Assembly (NCBI GenBank): GCA_023386645.1
Contig: JAEWJI010000058.1
Location: forward strand, 1-64,000
Reading direction: 5' to 3'
Source of the DNA: Pseudomonadota bacterium
Lineage (GTDB): Bacteria > Pseudomonadota > Alphaproteobacteria > Caulobacterales > Caulobacteraceae
DNA length: 64,000 nucleotides
In this document: piece after piece, positions 49,965 to 59,613 of the stretch
Numbering within the stretch: the first letter of the stretch is position 1
Layout: each line of letters opens with the position of its first letter
Made by a program: the position numbers and the translations under genes
The notes under the pieces: model-generated
The model's input: the letters and a program-made list of their open reading frames with translations, nothing else
The model's database searches: none
Told to the model about the DNA's origin: nothing

Positions 49965-50080
49965 GTCCCCCGTTGGGGGAGGGGGACCGCGTCAGTGGTG
50001 GAGGGGGCTGATCCACGGCCGGTGTTCGGGGCTAGCCCTCTCCACCATGCTTCGCATGGTCCCCCTCCCCCAAGGGGGGC
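49965..50080. repeat. Long composite inverted repeat between mnmE and the DUF6489 gene
   Basis: The outer arms TTGGGGGAGGGGGACC (49973-49988) and GGTCCCCCTCCCCCAA (50058-50073) are a perfect 16-bp inverted repeat. Inner arms AGTGGTGGAGGGGGCT (from about 49994) and AGCCCTCTCCACCAT (50033-50047) also pair with few mismatches. The right half contains the small palindrome ACCATGC-TTC-GCATGGT (50044-50060). The whole could fold into one large hairpin. The unit is shared with the repeat at 46563. Confidence 0.8.
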
Positions 50081-50091
50081 GGAGCGATGAG

Positions 50092-50328
50092 TTACGGCTT
50101 CACCCCGCCGACGGCGCTTTCCATCAGCTTGCGGAACTGATCCTGGGCCTGAAGCCCGAAGGCCGACCAGGTCTTCATCAGCTCCTCGGGCTGCATGGCG
50201 GCCATGTTGGCGTCCATGCGGCGCCGCATCTCCGCGACCAGATGATCGTTCAGCGGCGCGACATCGGGCAGGCCCAGGAAAGCCCGGGCCTCGGCCGGGG
50301 TGCAGTCCACTTCGACGGTGACCTTCAT
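50092..50328 (-). CDS. DUF6489 family small protein
   Basis: This is a 78-residue cytoplasmic protein, MKVTVEVDCTPAEARAFLGLPDVAPLNDHLV, followed by a helical MxxxxAAMQPEELMKTWSAFG-type part. The family is widespread next to rho/mnmE in Alphaproteobacteria and of unknown function; the assignment to DUF6489 is from memory. An AGGAG site 7 nt upstream supports the start. The parS site 4 lies 12 bp upstream. Confidence 0.85.
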   Translation of the reverse strand: MKVTVEVDCTPAEARAFLGLPDVAPLNDHLVAEMRRRMDANMAAMQPEELMKTWSAFGLQAQDQFRKLMESAVGGVKP

Positions 50329-50339
50329 CTGAACGCTCC

Positions 50340-50355
50340 TGTTTCACGTGAAACA
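50340..50355. other. parS site 4 (DUF6489-rho gap)
   Basis: This is a perfect TGTTTCACGTGAAACA in the gap between the DUF6489 gene and rho, 1721 bp from site 3. It is the site nearest to the origin, about 4.3 kb from the hemE-ppsR gap. Confidence 0.95.
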
Positions 50356-50424
50356 TCGCAGTCGCACCGCTCGGCCTCAAAGCAGACGCGCACCGCGTGG
50401 GCGTCGATAGGCCCCAAACAAGGA

Positions 50425-51837
<1,413 letters not shown>

Positions 51838-52048
51838 GGCAAACTCGGATGCACGGGAAGGCGCTCGCGAAAGACCGCGAGGCCGGCAGGCTGGCGATGG
51901 GGCCTCACGGCCGGTCGGGGGCGCGGCGGGATCCGAAGGGCTGAGCCGATCGGCGTCGCGAAGAAGAGAGGGACCGCCCGGCGAGGCCAGGGACGGTTCA
52001 CCGCCAGCGAAAGCACGGGCGGGCAGGGCGGGTCAAGCAGAAGTACTC

Positions 52049-52078
52049 TCCTCCCCATCGTGAGCGCGATGGGGAGGA
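52049..52078. repeat. Intergenic palindrome, CCTCCCCATC family
   Basis: TCCTCCCCATCG (52049-52060) and CGATGGGGAGGA (52067-52078) form a perfect 12-bp stem with a 6-nt loop, 12 bp after the hemJ stop on the minus strand and 212 bp before the rho start. It is a candidate terminator for hemE-hemH-hemJ. Confidence 0.82.
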
Positions 52079-52089
52079 CAGGCTTGGGC

Positions 52090-52569
52090 TTAGCCCAGCG
52101 TCCACTGGGTGGTCACCGACAGGACGGCGACGACCGCGATGACGAAGGGGATCTCGTTGGTCATCCGCCAGAAGCGGCTGGTGCGGGCCGAGGTCCCGGC
52201 GGCGATGCGCTTCAGCTCCCCGGCCAGAAAGCCGTGCCAGGCGCTGAGGGCGAGAACGGCCAGGAGCTTGGTCGCCATCCAGGGCTGGGCCAGGAAGCCC
52301 CACCCTTCGCCGAAGCCTATCACGTGGATGGCGATCAGCCAGGCGCCGAAGCCCCAGGCCGCGATCATGGCCGGGTCGATGATGATCTTCAGCAGCCGAC
52401 GCTGCCAGCCGCGCAGCAGCCCCTGCATCTCGGACTTCAGAGGCTCGGCCTTGTCCGCCTGCTCGACATCGTAAGCGAATAGGCGGGGCAGGAACAGCAT
52501 GCCGGCCATCCAGGCGATCACCGCCAGGATGTGCAGGCCCCGCACCCATTCGAACACGGTCGCGCTCAT
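52090..52569 (-). CDS. hemJ: Protoporphyrinogen oxidase HemJ
   Basis: HemJ is the membrane protoporphyrinogen IX oxidase found where HemG and HemY are absent. The 159 residues hold four membrane helices; VRGLHILAVIAWMAGMLFLPRLFAYDVE with its conserved His and the following Arg/Tyr region is the family signature. The start at 52569 overlaps the hemH stop (ATGA). The hemE-hemH-hemJ run encodes three of the last four steps of haem synthesis. Confidence 0.94.
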   Translation of the reverse strand: MSATVFEWVRGLHILAVIAWMAGMLFLPRLFAYDVEQADKAEPLKSEMQGLLRGWQRRLLKIIIDPAMIAAWGFGAWLIAIHVIGFGEGWGFLAQPWMATKLLAVLALSAWHGFLAGELKRIAAGTSARTSRFWRMTNEIPFVIAVVAVLSVTTQWTLG

Positions 52570-53612
52570 GCGGCCCTCCGCTGGGCCTGGCAGGGGCAGG
52601 CCTTCCAGTCCCGCCGGCAGCCCGGGCCATGAGGCGCGACGCCCTGACGGCCGAGAGCCTCGACCGCCGCGTCGGCCAGCATGGCGATGAACTCCCCGGC
52701 GACGCCCGCCGCTGGGACCCGCAGGTAGGGCGCCACGCCCAGACCGTGGGCCAGTTCGGCGTATTCGATGTCCAGTTCGACCAGGGTCTCGACGTGTTCG
52801 GAGACGAAGGCGATGGGGGCGACTACGACGCCCAGGCCGTCGGCCGCCGCCTCCTGGATGGCCTCGGGAGTCGACGGGCCCAGCCATTTCATCGGCCCGA
52901 CCCGGCTCTGGTAGCAGACCCGGTGATCGACCGGGCCGCCCTCGGCCGTCAGCCGGTCGACGACCGCCGCCACCGTGGCCTCGACCTGCGCCTGGTAGGG
53001 ATCGCCCCGGGCCTCGACCAGACGCTCCGGAATGCCGTGAGCGGAGAAGAGCAGACGTATCGGGGCGTTCCCGGCGGCCGAAAGCGTGGTGCGGATCGCC
53101 CGCGCCTGGGCCTCGATCCAGCCGGGCCCCTCAGGATAACAGCACACCGTGCGAGCCTGTCCGGAACCCGCGTAGGCCTCGTCCCAGGCCTTCAGGGACG
53201 AGGCGGTCGTGGTGGTCGAGAACTGGGGATAGAGGGGCAACAGCACCAGTTCGTCCGGAGCGAACGCGGCGACCTCGGCCGCCGTCTCCTCGATCATCGG
53301 CGACCAGTAGCGCATGGCGATGAACACCCGCGCCTCGTCGCTCGGAAGGCGCTCGGCCAGGGCGGTCCGCAGCGCCTGGCCTTGCGCCCGGGTCTCGGCC
53401 AGCAGGGGCGATCCGCCGCCCATGAGGGCGTAGTTCGCCTGGGCCGCCGTCTCGCGCCGGCTGGAGATCAGCCGGGCCAGGGGCGTCCGGAGGAGGCCCG
53501 GCAGGCCGATGATCGCCGGGTCGTTGAACAGATTGAACAGGAAGGGCTTCACATCGGCCTGTTCGTGGGGCCCGCCGAGGTTGAACAGGACGACGGCGAT
53601 CCGACGGCTCAT
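52566..53612 (-). CDS. hemH: Ferrochelatase
   Basis: HemH inserts iron into protoporphyrin IX. The 348 residues show VVLFNLGGPHEQADVKPFLFNLFNDPAI, MRYWSPMIEETAAEV and LLFSAHGIPERLVEARGDPY with the catalytic His, then VVVAPIAFVSEHVETLVELDIEYAE. The start overlaps the hemE stop by 4 nt, and its own stop overlaps hemJ. The C-terminus has a few Cys that could bind a cluster in some relatives, but I see no clear pattern. Confidence 0.97.
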   Translation of the reverse strand: MSRRIAVVLFNLGGPHEQADVKPFLFNLFNDPAIIGLPGLLRTPLARLISSRRETAAQANYALMGGGSPLLAETRAQGQALRTALAERLPSDEARVFIAMRYWSPMIEETAAEVAAFAPDELVLLPLYPQFSTTTTASSLKAWDEAYAGSGQARTVCCYPEGPGWIEAQARAIRTTLSAAGNAPIRLLFSAHGIPERLVEARGDPYQAQVEATVAAVVDRLTAEGGPVDHRVCYQSRVGPMKWLGPSTPEAIQEAAADGLGVVVAPIAFVSEHVETLVELDIEYAELAHGLGVAPYLRVPAAGVAGEFIAMLADAAVEALGRQGVAPHGPGCRRDWKACPCQAQRRAA

Positions 53613-54670
53613 CGGCCCGCGGCCCCGGCGGACACGCGCGGGGCTCCGATCCGGTCCAGCACCTGCTCGACGTGGTCCATCGGGGTGTCCGGCAGGATGC
53701 CGTGGCCCAGGTTGAACACCCAGGGCCCCTGTCCCCAGGCGTCCAGCAGCTGGTCGACCCGACGGTCCAGCAGGTCGCCGCCGGCGCGCAGCAGCAGGGG
53801 ATCGAGCGCGCCCTGGATCGGCTTGATGGCCTGCACCCGGCGACCGACCTCGAGCGGACAGGCGGTGTCCAGACCGACGGCCTGGACCTCAACCTCGGCG
53901 GCATAGCGTTCGGCGAGCGCGGCCGACCCTCGCGGGAAACCGATCAGGGGAACGGTGACGCCGAGCTCACGCACCCGCGCCACCAAAGCCTTGTGGGGCC
54001 GCAGCACCAGCCGCTCGAACAGGTCGTCCGGCATGCCCTCGGCCCAGCTCTCGAAGATCTGGAGCACCTGGGCGCCGCTGGCGGCCTGCATCTTCAGATA
54101 GTGGGCGGTCGCCTCGACCAGGATGTCGAGCAGGGCGTCGACCTGGGCGGGATCGGCGTAAGCGTAGGTCCGGGCCTGGGCCCGCTCGCCTTTGCCGATG
54201 GTCCGCGCCTCGCCGTCCAACATATAGGTCGCGACGGTCCAGGGCGCGCCAGCGAAGCCGATCAGGGTCTTGTCGGCCGGAAGCGCGGCCCGGACCCGCG
54301 ACAAGCTTTCGCCCACGGCCTTGAGGGCCTCACCCGCGCCCTCGACCTTGGGTCGCATGACCGCTAGATCCGGCAGGACGCCGAGCCTCGGGCCCTCGCC
54401 TGCCTCGAACCAGACGTTCTGGCCAAGGGCGCCCGGGATTAGCAGGATGTCGGCGAAAACGATGGCCGCGTCGAACGGGAACCGCCGGAGCGGCTGGAGC
54501 GTCGCCTCGGCCGCCATCTCGGGGCTCAGACAGAAGGCGATGAAGTCCGGGGCCTCGGCCCGCAGGGCGCGATACTCGGGCAGGTACCGTCCGGCCTGGC
54601 GCATGAACCAGACGGGGGGCCGGTCCAGGCGTTCGCCGTCCAGCACCCTCAACATCGCGGGCTTCGTCAT
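53609..54670 (-). CDS. hemE: Uroporphyrinogen decarboxylase
   Basis: HemE makes coproporphyrinogen III. The 353 residues have RPPVWFMRQAGRYLPEYRALR (substrate-binding Arg and signature), GFAGAPWTVATYMLDG and VFNLGHGILPDTPMDHV. It is the first gene left of the origin gap and leads hemE-hemH-hemJ. In Caulobacter the hemE promoter lies inside Cori and is affected by CtrA, so CtrA control is expected here too. Confidence 0.98.
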   Translation of the reverse strand: MTKPAMLRVLDGERLDRPPVWFMRQAGRYLPEYRALRAEAPDFIAFCLSPEMAAEATLQPLRRFPFDAAIVFADILLIPGALGQNVWFEAGEGPRLGVLPDLAVMRPKVEGAGEALKAVGESLSRVRAALPADKTLIGFAGAPWTVATYMLDGEARTIGKGERAQARTYAYADPAQVDALLDILVEATAHYLKMQAASGAQVLQIFESWAEGMPDDLFERLVLRPHKALVARVRELGVTVPLIGFPRGSAALAERYAAEVEVQAVGLDTACPLEVGRRVQAIKPIQGALDPLLLRAGGDLLDRRVDQLLDAWGQGPWVFNLGHGILPDTPMDHVEQVLDRIGAPRVSAGAAGR

Positions 54671-54738
54671 CCGTCGGCTTTACGGCCCCCCCGGTCGCCC
54701 CTCAAGCCCGGGCCCATCCTTCCTTCCTATCAAACTTG

Positions 54739-54752
54739 AATCTTGAGATTCA
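54739..54752. promoter_or_regulatory. GAnTC palindrome in the origin
   Basis: GAATCT-TG-AGATTC is a perfect 6-bp inverted repeat; each arm contains a GAnTC (GAATC at 54739-54743, GATTC at 54748-54752), the CcrM methylation site of Caulobacterales. A third GAATC lies at 55133-55137. Confidence 0.75.
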
Positions 54753-54881
54753 GAAGAAGGATTGGGGCCGGGCGCCGCGGGGATAAGTCGAAAGCCAGGG
54801 CGCGCTCGCCACAGGCTTTCCCCAACCGGGCGAGCCGAACCGGAGCCCCGAAACCCGTCCTGTCGAAACTGGGGAAAATGC

Positions 54882-54896
54882 TTAACGAACCCTTAA
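54882..54896. promoter_or_regulatory. CtrA box 1
   Basis: TTAA-CGAACCC-TTAA is a perfect match to the CtrA consensus TTAA-N7-TTAA. Confidence 0.85.
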
Positions 54897-54945
54897 GACG
54901 CGGGCCTTTCAACGGTGTGCGTACGGTCGGACAGGTCCTCGGCTC

Positions 54946-54960
54946 TTAAGGTCTCGTTAA
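54946..54960. promoter_or_regulatory. CtrA box 2
   Basis: TTAA-GGTCTCG-TTAA is a perfect match to TTAA-N7-TTAA, 64 bp from box 1. A W-box-like TCCCCA follows at 54966. Confidence 0.85.
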
Positions 54961-55186
54961 ATCCTTCCCCAGGGTTGGATGATCGGTCCGCCCCTTTGAG
55001 GATCGCCGCCCGAGGATCGCGGACGTCCGTCCCCCGGCATCCCCGCTCGCCCGCTCCGGACCGCGCCGCTATAAGGGTCGGCGCCCAGGACGGCCGGGTT
55101 TGAACCGTTCGTCTGCACAGCCGCGTCCACAGGAATCCATCCGCCCATGCCCAGAGGATCCGAGGTCCGTCGATGAGGCGCCGCTC

Positions 55187-56053
55187 ATGAGCCCCGGACG
55201 AACGGCCGCCCCCCGGCTGGCGACCTATTTCCATGTGCACCTGGTGTCCGACTCGACCGGGGAGACGCTGAACGCCATGGCCAAGGCCGTGATCGCGCGA
55301 CTGGATGGGGTCATTCCGATCGAGCACATCTACGCCCTGGTCCGCTCGGACCGGCAGCTGGAGCGGGTTCTGGAGGAGATCGCCGACGCGCCCGGCGTGG
55401 TGCTTCACACCCTGGTCGACCGCGACCTGCGCGAACAGCTGGAGGAGGGCTGCCGGCGGCTGGACATGCCCCAGATCGGGGCGCTGGATCCCCTGGTGGG
55501 GGCGCTGTCACGTCACCTGGGCGCAGCGCTCTCGACCCGGGTGGGGGCGCAGCACGCCCTGGACACGGAGTATTTCAACCGCATCGGGGCGCTGGACTAC
55601 GCCATGGCCCACGATGACGGGCAGGGCACGGCTGAGCAGCTGGAGGGCGCCGACGTGGTGCTGGTGGGCGTCAGTCGGACGTCCAAGACCCCGACCTGCA
55701 TCTACCTGGCCCAGCGCGGGATCCGGGCCGCGAACGTCCCGCTGGTGCCGGGGCAAGAGGACGGGGAGCGGCTGGTGGGCCTGAAGAACCCCTTGATCGT
55801 CGGCCTGACCGTCGCCCCAGACCGGCTGGTGGCCATCCGGCGCAACCGGCTCGAGGGGCTGAACGCCGCGCGTGCGTCGGACTATGTCGATCAGGAGAAG
55901 GTGCGCGACGAGATCATCAAGGCGCGCCGGGCGTTCGAGCGGCGCGGCTGGCCGGTCATCGACGTCACCCGGCGCTCGATCGAGGAGACGGCGGCGGCGA
56001 TCATCAACCTGCTGAGCGAACGCCGCACCCGCCGGGTCGGGGCGACGTGGTGA
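55187..56053 (+). CDS. ppsR: Pyruvate, phosphate dikinase regulatory protein family (DUF299/RP001)
   Basis: This is a 288-residue bifunctional kinase/phosphorylase of the DUF299 family, which controls PEP synthase or pyruvate phosphate dikinase. It shows FHVHLVSDSTGETLNAMAKAV, DYAMAHDDGQ, and the P-loop-like GVSRTSKTPTCIYLAQRG. Which of the two targets is controlled cannot be decided here. I use the ATG at 55187; a TTG at 55100 would place 29 unsupported residues before it. This is the RP001 homologue that borders Cori in Caulobacter. Confidence 0.92.
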   Translation: MSPGRTAAPRLATYFHVHLVSDSTGETLNAMAKAVIARLDGVIPIEHIYALVRSDRQLERVLEEIADAPGVVLHTLVDRDLREQLEEGCRRLDMPQIGALDPLVGALSRHLGAALSTRVGAQHALDTEYFNRIGALDYAMAHDDGQGTAEQLEGADVVLVGVSRTSKTPTCIYLAQRGIRAANVPLVPGQEDGERLVGLKNPLIVGLTVAPDRLVAIRRNRLEGLNAARASDYVDQEKVRDEIIKARRAFERRGWPVIDVTRRSIEETAAAIINLLSERRTRRVGATW

Positions 56054-56658
56054 ATGCCTGGCGTTCCGATGAGCGGCTGATCCTCGCTTCGGGCAGCGCG
56101 GCCCGGCGCGAGATGCTGGCGGCGGCCGGGGTTCCGTTCGAGGTGCGGACCGCGCCGGTAGACGAGGCGGCGCTGAAGGCGTCCCTGCCGGATCATTCGG
56201 CGCAGGATCTGGCGGTGGAACTGGCCGCGACCAAGGCACTCGCGGTGTCGCGCGCGGATCCCGAGGCCTGGGTGCTGGGCGGCGACCAGACCCTGGCCTT
56301 CGACGGCGGGCTGGTGTCGAAGGCGCGGTCGTTGGACGAGGCGCGCGAGCGGCTGCAAGCCATGCGCGGGCGGGCGCACAGCCTGCACTCAGGGGCGGCC
56401 CTGGCCAGGGGCGGGGCGGTGGTTTGGTCGGGCGTCGATACGGCCGTTATGCGGATGCGGAATGTGTCCGATGCGTTTCTGGACAACTATTTAGCGGCCG
56501 AAGGCGAAGCTTTGCTTTATGTCGTCGGCGCCTATCGACTGGAGGGGCTGGGGGCGCAGCTGTTCGAAGCCGTCGAGGGCGATCATTTCACCGTGCTCGG
56601 CCTGCCCCTGTGGCCCGTCCTGGCCGAACTGCGCCGCGCGGGCGTGATCCAGACATGA
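56050..56658 (+). CDS. maf: Maf family nucleoside triphosphate pyrophosphatase
   Basis: Maf proteins hydrolyse non-canonical or modified nucleoside triphosphates. The 202 residues show LILASGSAARREMLAAAGVPFEVR, VLGGDQTLAFDG, and GAYRLEGLGAQLFEAVEGDHFTVLGLPL. The exact substrate class cannot be read. A GTG at 56050 overlaps the ppsR stop (GTGA); a GTG 3 nt earlier is possible. It overlaps aroE by 4 nt. Confidence 0.94.
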   Translation: MNAWRSDERLILASGSAARREMLAAAGVPFEVRTAPVDEAALKASLPDHSAQDLAVELAATKALAVSRADPEAWVLGGDQTLAFDGGLVSKARSLDEARERLQAMRGRAHSLHSGAALARGGAVVWSGVDTAVMRMRNVSDAFLDNYLAAEGEALLYVVGAYRLEGLGAQLFEAVEGDHFTVLGLPLWPVLAELRRAGVIQT

Positions 56659-57467
56659 TCACCGGAGCCGCCGTCGTCGCGGGCATCGCGGGAAACCCGG
56701 TCGCCCATTCCCTCAGCCCCGTGATCCACAACGCCTGGCTGGCCCGGGCCGGTCTGGACGCGGCCTATGTTCCGTTCGCGCCGCGCGATGACGCCGGTTT
56801 TCACGCCCTGGTCGAGGCCGGGCGGGCGGGACTGATCGCCGGGCTGAACGTCACCGCGCCGTTCAAGGAACAGGCCTTCGCCCTGGCCGACACGGCGAGC
56901 GAACGCGCCGGCCGTATTCGCTCTGCCAACATCCTGGTGTTCCGGGACGGCGAGGTTCGGGCCGACAGTTCGGATGGCGAAGGGCTGCTGGCGGCCCTCG
57001 CGGAACAGGCGCCGAAGCTCGACCTGGCCGGGGCCGTGGTGGTGATGCTGGGGGCGGGGGGCGCGGCACGCGCGGCGGTCGGCGCCCTGTCCGAGGCGGG
57101 CGCCGAGGTCGTCATCCTGAACCGGTCGCGGGACCGGGCAGAGGCGCTGGCCCGGGAGCTGGGGGCCTCGGTCGGAGAGGCTTCCGATCTTGGCCGGGCG
57201 GACCTGGTGGTGAACGCCCTGAGCGTCCGGCCGGAGATCGACCTTGGGGCCTTGCCGGCCCAGGCGGTGGTTATGGACATGACCTATCGGCCGGTCGAAA
57301 CGCCGTTCCTGAAGGCCGCGCGAGAGCGGGGACTGCTGGGGGTGGACGGTCTGGCCATGCTGATCGGTCAGGCCGGGCCATCGTTCCAGGCCCTGTTTGG
57401 ACAGGCGCCGCCGCCGCTCGATCTCCGGGCCTTGCTGCTGCGGCATCTCGGCGAGGTCGCCCGGTGA
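56655..57467 (+). CDS. aroE: Shikimate dehydrogenase (NADP)
   Basis: AroE reduces 3-dehydroshikimate in aromatic amino-acid synthesis. The 270 residues show [31 protein letters not shown] with the catalytic Lys, [16 protein letters not shown] (NADP fold) and VVNALSV. The ATG at 56655 overlaps the maf stop, and its stop overlaps coaE. Confidence 0.96.
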   Translation: MITGAAVVAGIAGNPVAHSLSPVIHNAWLARAGLDAAYVPFAPRDDAGFHALVEAGRAGLIAGLNVTAPFKEQAFALADTASERAGRIRSANILVFRDGEVRADSSDGEGLLAALAEQAPKLDLAGAVVVMLGAGGAARAAVGALSEAGAEVVILNRSRDRAEALARELGASVGEASDLGRADLVVNALSVRPEIDLGALPAQAVVMDMTYRPVETPFLKAARERGLLGVDGLAMLIGQAGPSFQALFGQAPPPLDLRALLLRHLGEVAR

Positions 57468-58105
57468 TCGTCCTCGGCCTGACCGGCTCGATCGGCATGG
57501 GCAAGTCGACGACGGCGGCCATGTTCGCCGACGAGGGGGCCCTGGTCTGGAACGCCGATGACGCCGTGCACGGTCTCTATGCCCCCGGCGGCGCGGCGGT
57601 CGAGGCGGTGGGTGAAGCCTTCCCCGGCGTGGTCGTGGACGGCGCCGTCGACCGCACGCGGCTGGCCGAGGCCCTGGGCCGCGACGACCAGGCGTTCCGG
57701 CGGCTTGAGGCGATCGTCCACCCGCTGGTGCTGAAGGGGCGGCTGGAGGACCTGGCGGCGGCGGAGGCGCGGGGCGTCAGGCTGGCGGTGCTGGATATCC
57801 CGCTGCTGTTCGAGACCGGGGGGGATGCCGCGGTGGATGGGGTGGTCGTGGTCACCGCTTCGCCCGAGGTGCAGGCCGAGCGGGTGATGGCTCGCCCCGG
57901 CATGACCCGCGAGCGGTTCGAAGCCATCATGGCCCGGCAGGTCCCGGACGCCGACAAACGCCGGCGCGCCGACTTCGTGGTCGATACGGGACGCGGGCTG
58001 GCGGCCGCGCGGAAAGAGGTGCGGGAGATCGTCCACACCGTCCTGGGGCCTGAGTGGATCGGTCGCCATGGGACTCTTTTCGCCGCCGGCGAACGGCGGC
58101 AATAG
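57464..58105 (+). CDS. coaE: Dephospho-CoA kinase
   Basis: CoaE carries out the last step of coenzyme A synthesis. The 213 residues have the P-loop [32 protein letters not shown] and [13 protein letters not shown], with the CoaE pattern [30 protein letters not shown]. The GTG start overlaps aroE (GTGA). Confidence 0.96.
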   Translation: MIVLGLTGSIGMGKSTTAAMFADEGALVWNADDAVHGLYAPGGAAVEAVGEAFPGVVVDGAVDRTRLAEALGRDDQAFRRLEAIVHPLVLKGRLEDLAAAEARGVRLAVLDIPLLFETGGDAAVDGVVVVTASPEVQAERVMARPGMTRERFEAIMARQVPDADKRRRADFVVDTGRGLAAARKEVREIVHTVLGPEWIGRHGTLFAAGERRQ

Positions 58106-58111
58106 AGGGCC

Positions 58112-58828
58112 ATGGCCCGCGAAATCGTCCTGGATACCGAGACCACCGGCTTCGACCCGCGCACTGGCGACCGGATGATCGAGGTCGGCTGCATCGAGAT
58201 CGAGGACCTGCTGCCGACCGGACGGACCTTTCACCGGCTGATCAATCCCGAGCGCCTGATCCCCGCCGACGCCATCAAGGTGCACGGCATCACCGATGAC
58301 AAGGTGAGGGACGCGCCGCGTTTCCGGGAGATGGTCCACGAGCTGATGGACTTCATCGGGGACGCCCCGATCATCGCCCATAACGCCCAGTTCGACCGGG
58401 CCTTCATCGACCACGAGTTCACCCTGTGCGGGCGGGTCTGCTTCGAGGAGCACCGCTGGATCGACACGCTTCAGCTGGCCCAGAAGCGGTTCCCGGGGAT
58501 GGCCAACTCGCTGGACGCCCTGTGCAAGCGGTTCAAGATCTCGCTGGTCGAGCGCAGCCTGCACGGCGCCCTGATCGACGCGCGTCTGCTGGCCGAGGTC
58601 TATCTGGAGCTGAGGGGCGGCAAGGAGCGGGCGCTGGATCTGACCAGCCGCCAGTCCGCGACGGTCGCGATGGCCACCACCGGCGGCTATGGCCCCCGCC
58701 CCCGGCCCCTGGCGGTCGGCCCCACGCCGGAAGAGCGCACGGCGCATGCGGCCTTCATGCGCGGCGTGATCAAGAACCCCGCGCTCTGGGCCGCCTATGG
58801 AGTGGACGTCGCCGACGAGGCGGCCTGA
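58112..58828 (+). CDS. dnaQ: DNA polymerase III epsilon subunit (proofreading exonuclease)
   Basis: DnaQ is the 3'-5' exonuclease of the replicative polymerase. The 238 residues show Exo I DTETTGFDP, Exo II IAHNAQFDRAFID and Exo III LHGALIDARLLAEVYLEL. The C-terminal tail is normal for binding the alpha subunit. It follows coaE by 6 bp and ends the origin-proximal operon ppsR-maf-aroE-coaE-dnaQ, as in Caulobacter. Confidence 0.96.
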   Translation: MAREIVLDTETTGFDPRTGDRMIEVGCIEIEDLLPTGRTFHRLINPERLIPADAIKVHGITDDKVRDAPRFREMVHELMDFIGDAPIIAHNAQFDRAFIDHEFTLCGRVCFEEHRWIDTLQLAQKRFPGMANSLDALCKRFKISLVERSLHGALIDARLLAEVYLELRGGKERALDLTSRQSATVAMATTGGYGPRPRPLAVGPTPEERTAHAAFMRGVIKNPALWAAYGVDVADEAA

Positions 58829-58855
58829 CCGAGGCCTAGGCCGCCCTGGCGAGAC

Positions 58856-59383
58856 TTACGCCTGGCCCTGCGGCTCGAACGGCTGGCCGTCGCGGGTGCG
58901 CAGCTGGGCCTGGCGACTCATGTAGATCTGGGTGAAGTCGATCGGGTCCAGCATGAAGGGCGGGTAGAAGCCGCCGTCGGCGCTGGCCTTGGTGATCACC
59001 TCGCGCGCGAAGGGGAACAGGTAGCGCGGGCATTCGATCAGCAGCATCGGCTCGATGTCCTGCTCGGACACATTGTTCAGCTGGAACAGGCCGCCGTAGA
59101 CCAGCTCCGCCTGGAACACGGCCTGGTCCTCGTGCTTGGCGCCGACCGAGATCTTCAGATTGACCTCGAACAGTCCGTCCGGACGGCCGTTGGCGGACAG
59201 CTCCACGCCCATGTCGATCTTGGGCTGGCCCTGGATGCGCAGGCTGTCGGGCGCGCGCGGGTTCTCGAATGACAGGTCGCGCACGAACTGGGCCAGGATG
59301 CGGAAGCCCGGCATCGGGGGCTGGCCCTCGGTCGGCTGCGGCTGGCCCTGGGCGGCGTCGGAAGGAGGAGCGGCGTCGGTCAT
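58856..59383 (-). CDS. secB: Protein-export chaperone SecB
   Basis: SecB keeps precursors unfolded and hands them to SecA. The 175 residues show [37 protein letters not shown] and [41 protein letters not shown], and a Gln-rich tail. The ATG at 59383 gives the usual short Ala/Pro/Gln-rich N-terminus. It converges on dnaQ and is divergent from the Tim44-like gene, another protein-translocation gene, across 230 bp. Confidence 0.97.
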   Translation of the reverse strand: MTDAAPPSDAAQGQPQPTEGQPPMPGFRILAQFVRDLSFENPRAPDSLRIQGQPKIDMGVELSANGRPDGLFEVNLKISVGAKHEDQAVFQAELVYGGLFQLNNVSEQDIEPMLLIECPRYLFPFAREVITKASADGGFYPPFMLDPIDFTQIYMSRQAQLRTRDGQPFEPQGQA

Positions 59384-59613
59384 GATCAATGAGGCTTCGA
59401 GCGAGCGTGGAGGAGGCCCGCTGTCGAGGGGGCCGCGATGAGCGGCGGCGACTAGCACGGCGGGGGCCGCCGCGACAACATGGCCGGCCGATCACCGGTC
59501 CGGCGGGGGATGCGAGCGCGCTTGCGTGCGCCCATATCAGTCCCTAAGCCTCGACAGCCCCGCAGCGGGCCGTCGAACCCGTCCGGCCGCCCTTCGGCCA
59601 GCCGCCTTCAGGG

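Larger units (their letters stand above)
54671..55186. other. oriC: Chromosome replication origin (Cori-type), inferred
   Basis: This 516-bp gap is the only long non-coding stretch in the window. Its position between hemE and an RP001/DUF299 gene is that of Caulobacter Cori. It holds an AT-rich segment (54728-54760), a GAATCT-TG-AGATTC palindrome (54739-54752), two perfect CtrA boxes (54882, 54946) and three W-box-like TCCCCA sites (54819-54824, 54870-54875 reverse, 54966-54971). A weak DnaA-like TTATCC (54781-54786 reverse) is also present. I found no perfect TTATCCACA. The right part may belong to the ppsR leader. Confidence 0.85.

Noticed and set aside
54729..54741. IHF-like site TATCAAACTTGAA in the origin
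   Set aside because: The first half fits WATCAA, but the TTR half is missing at the required spacing.
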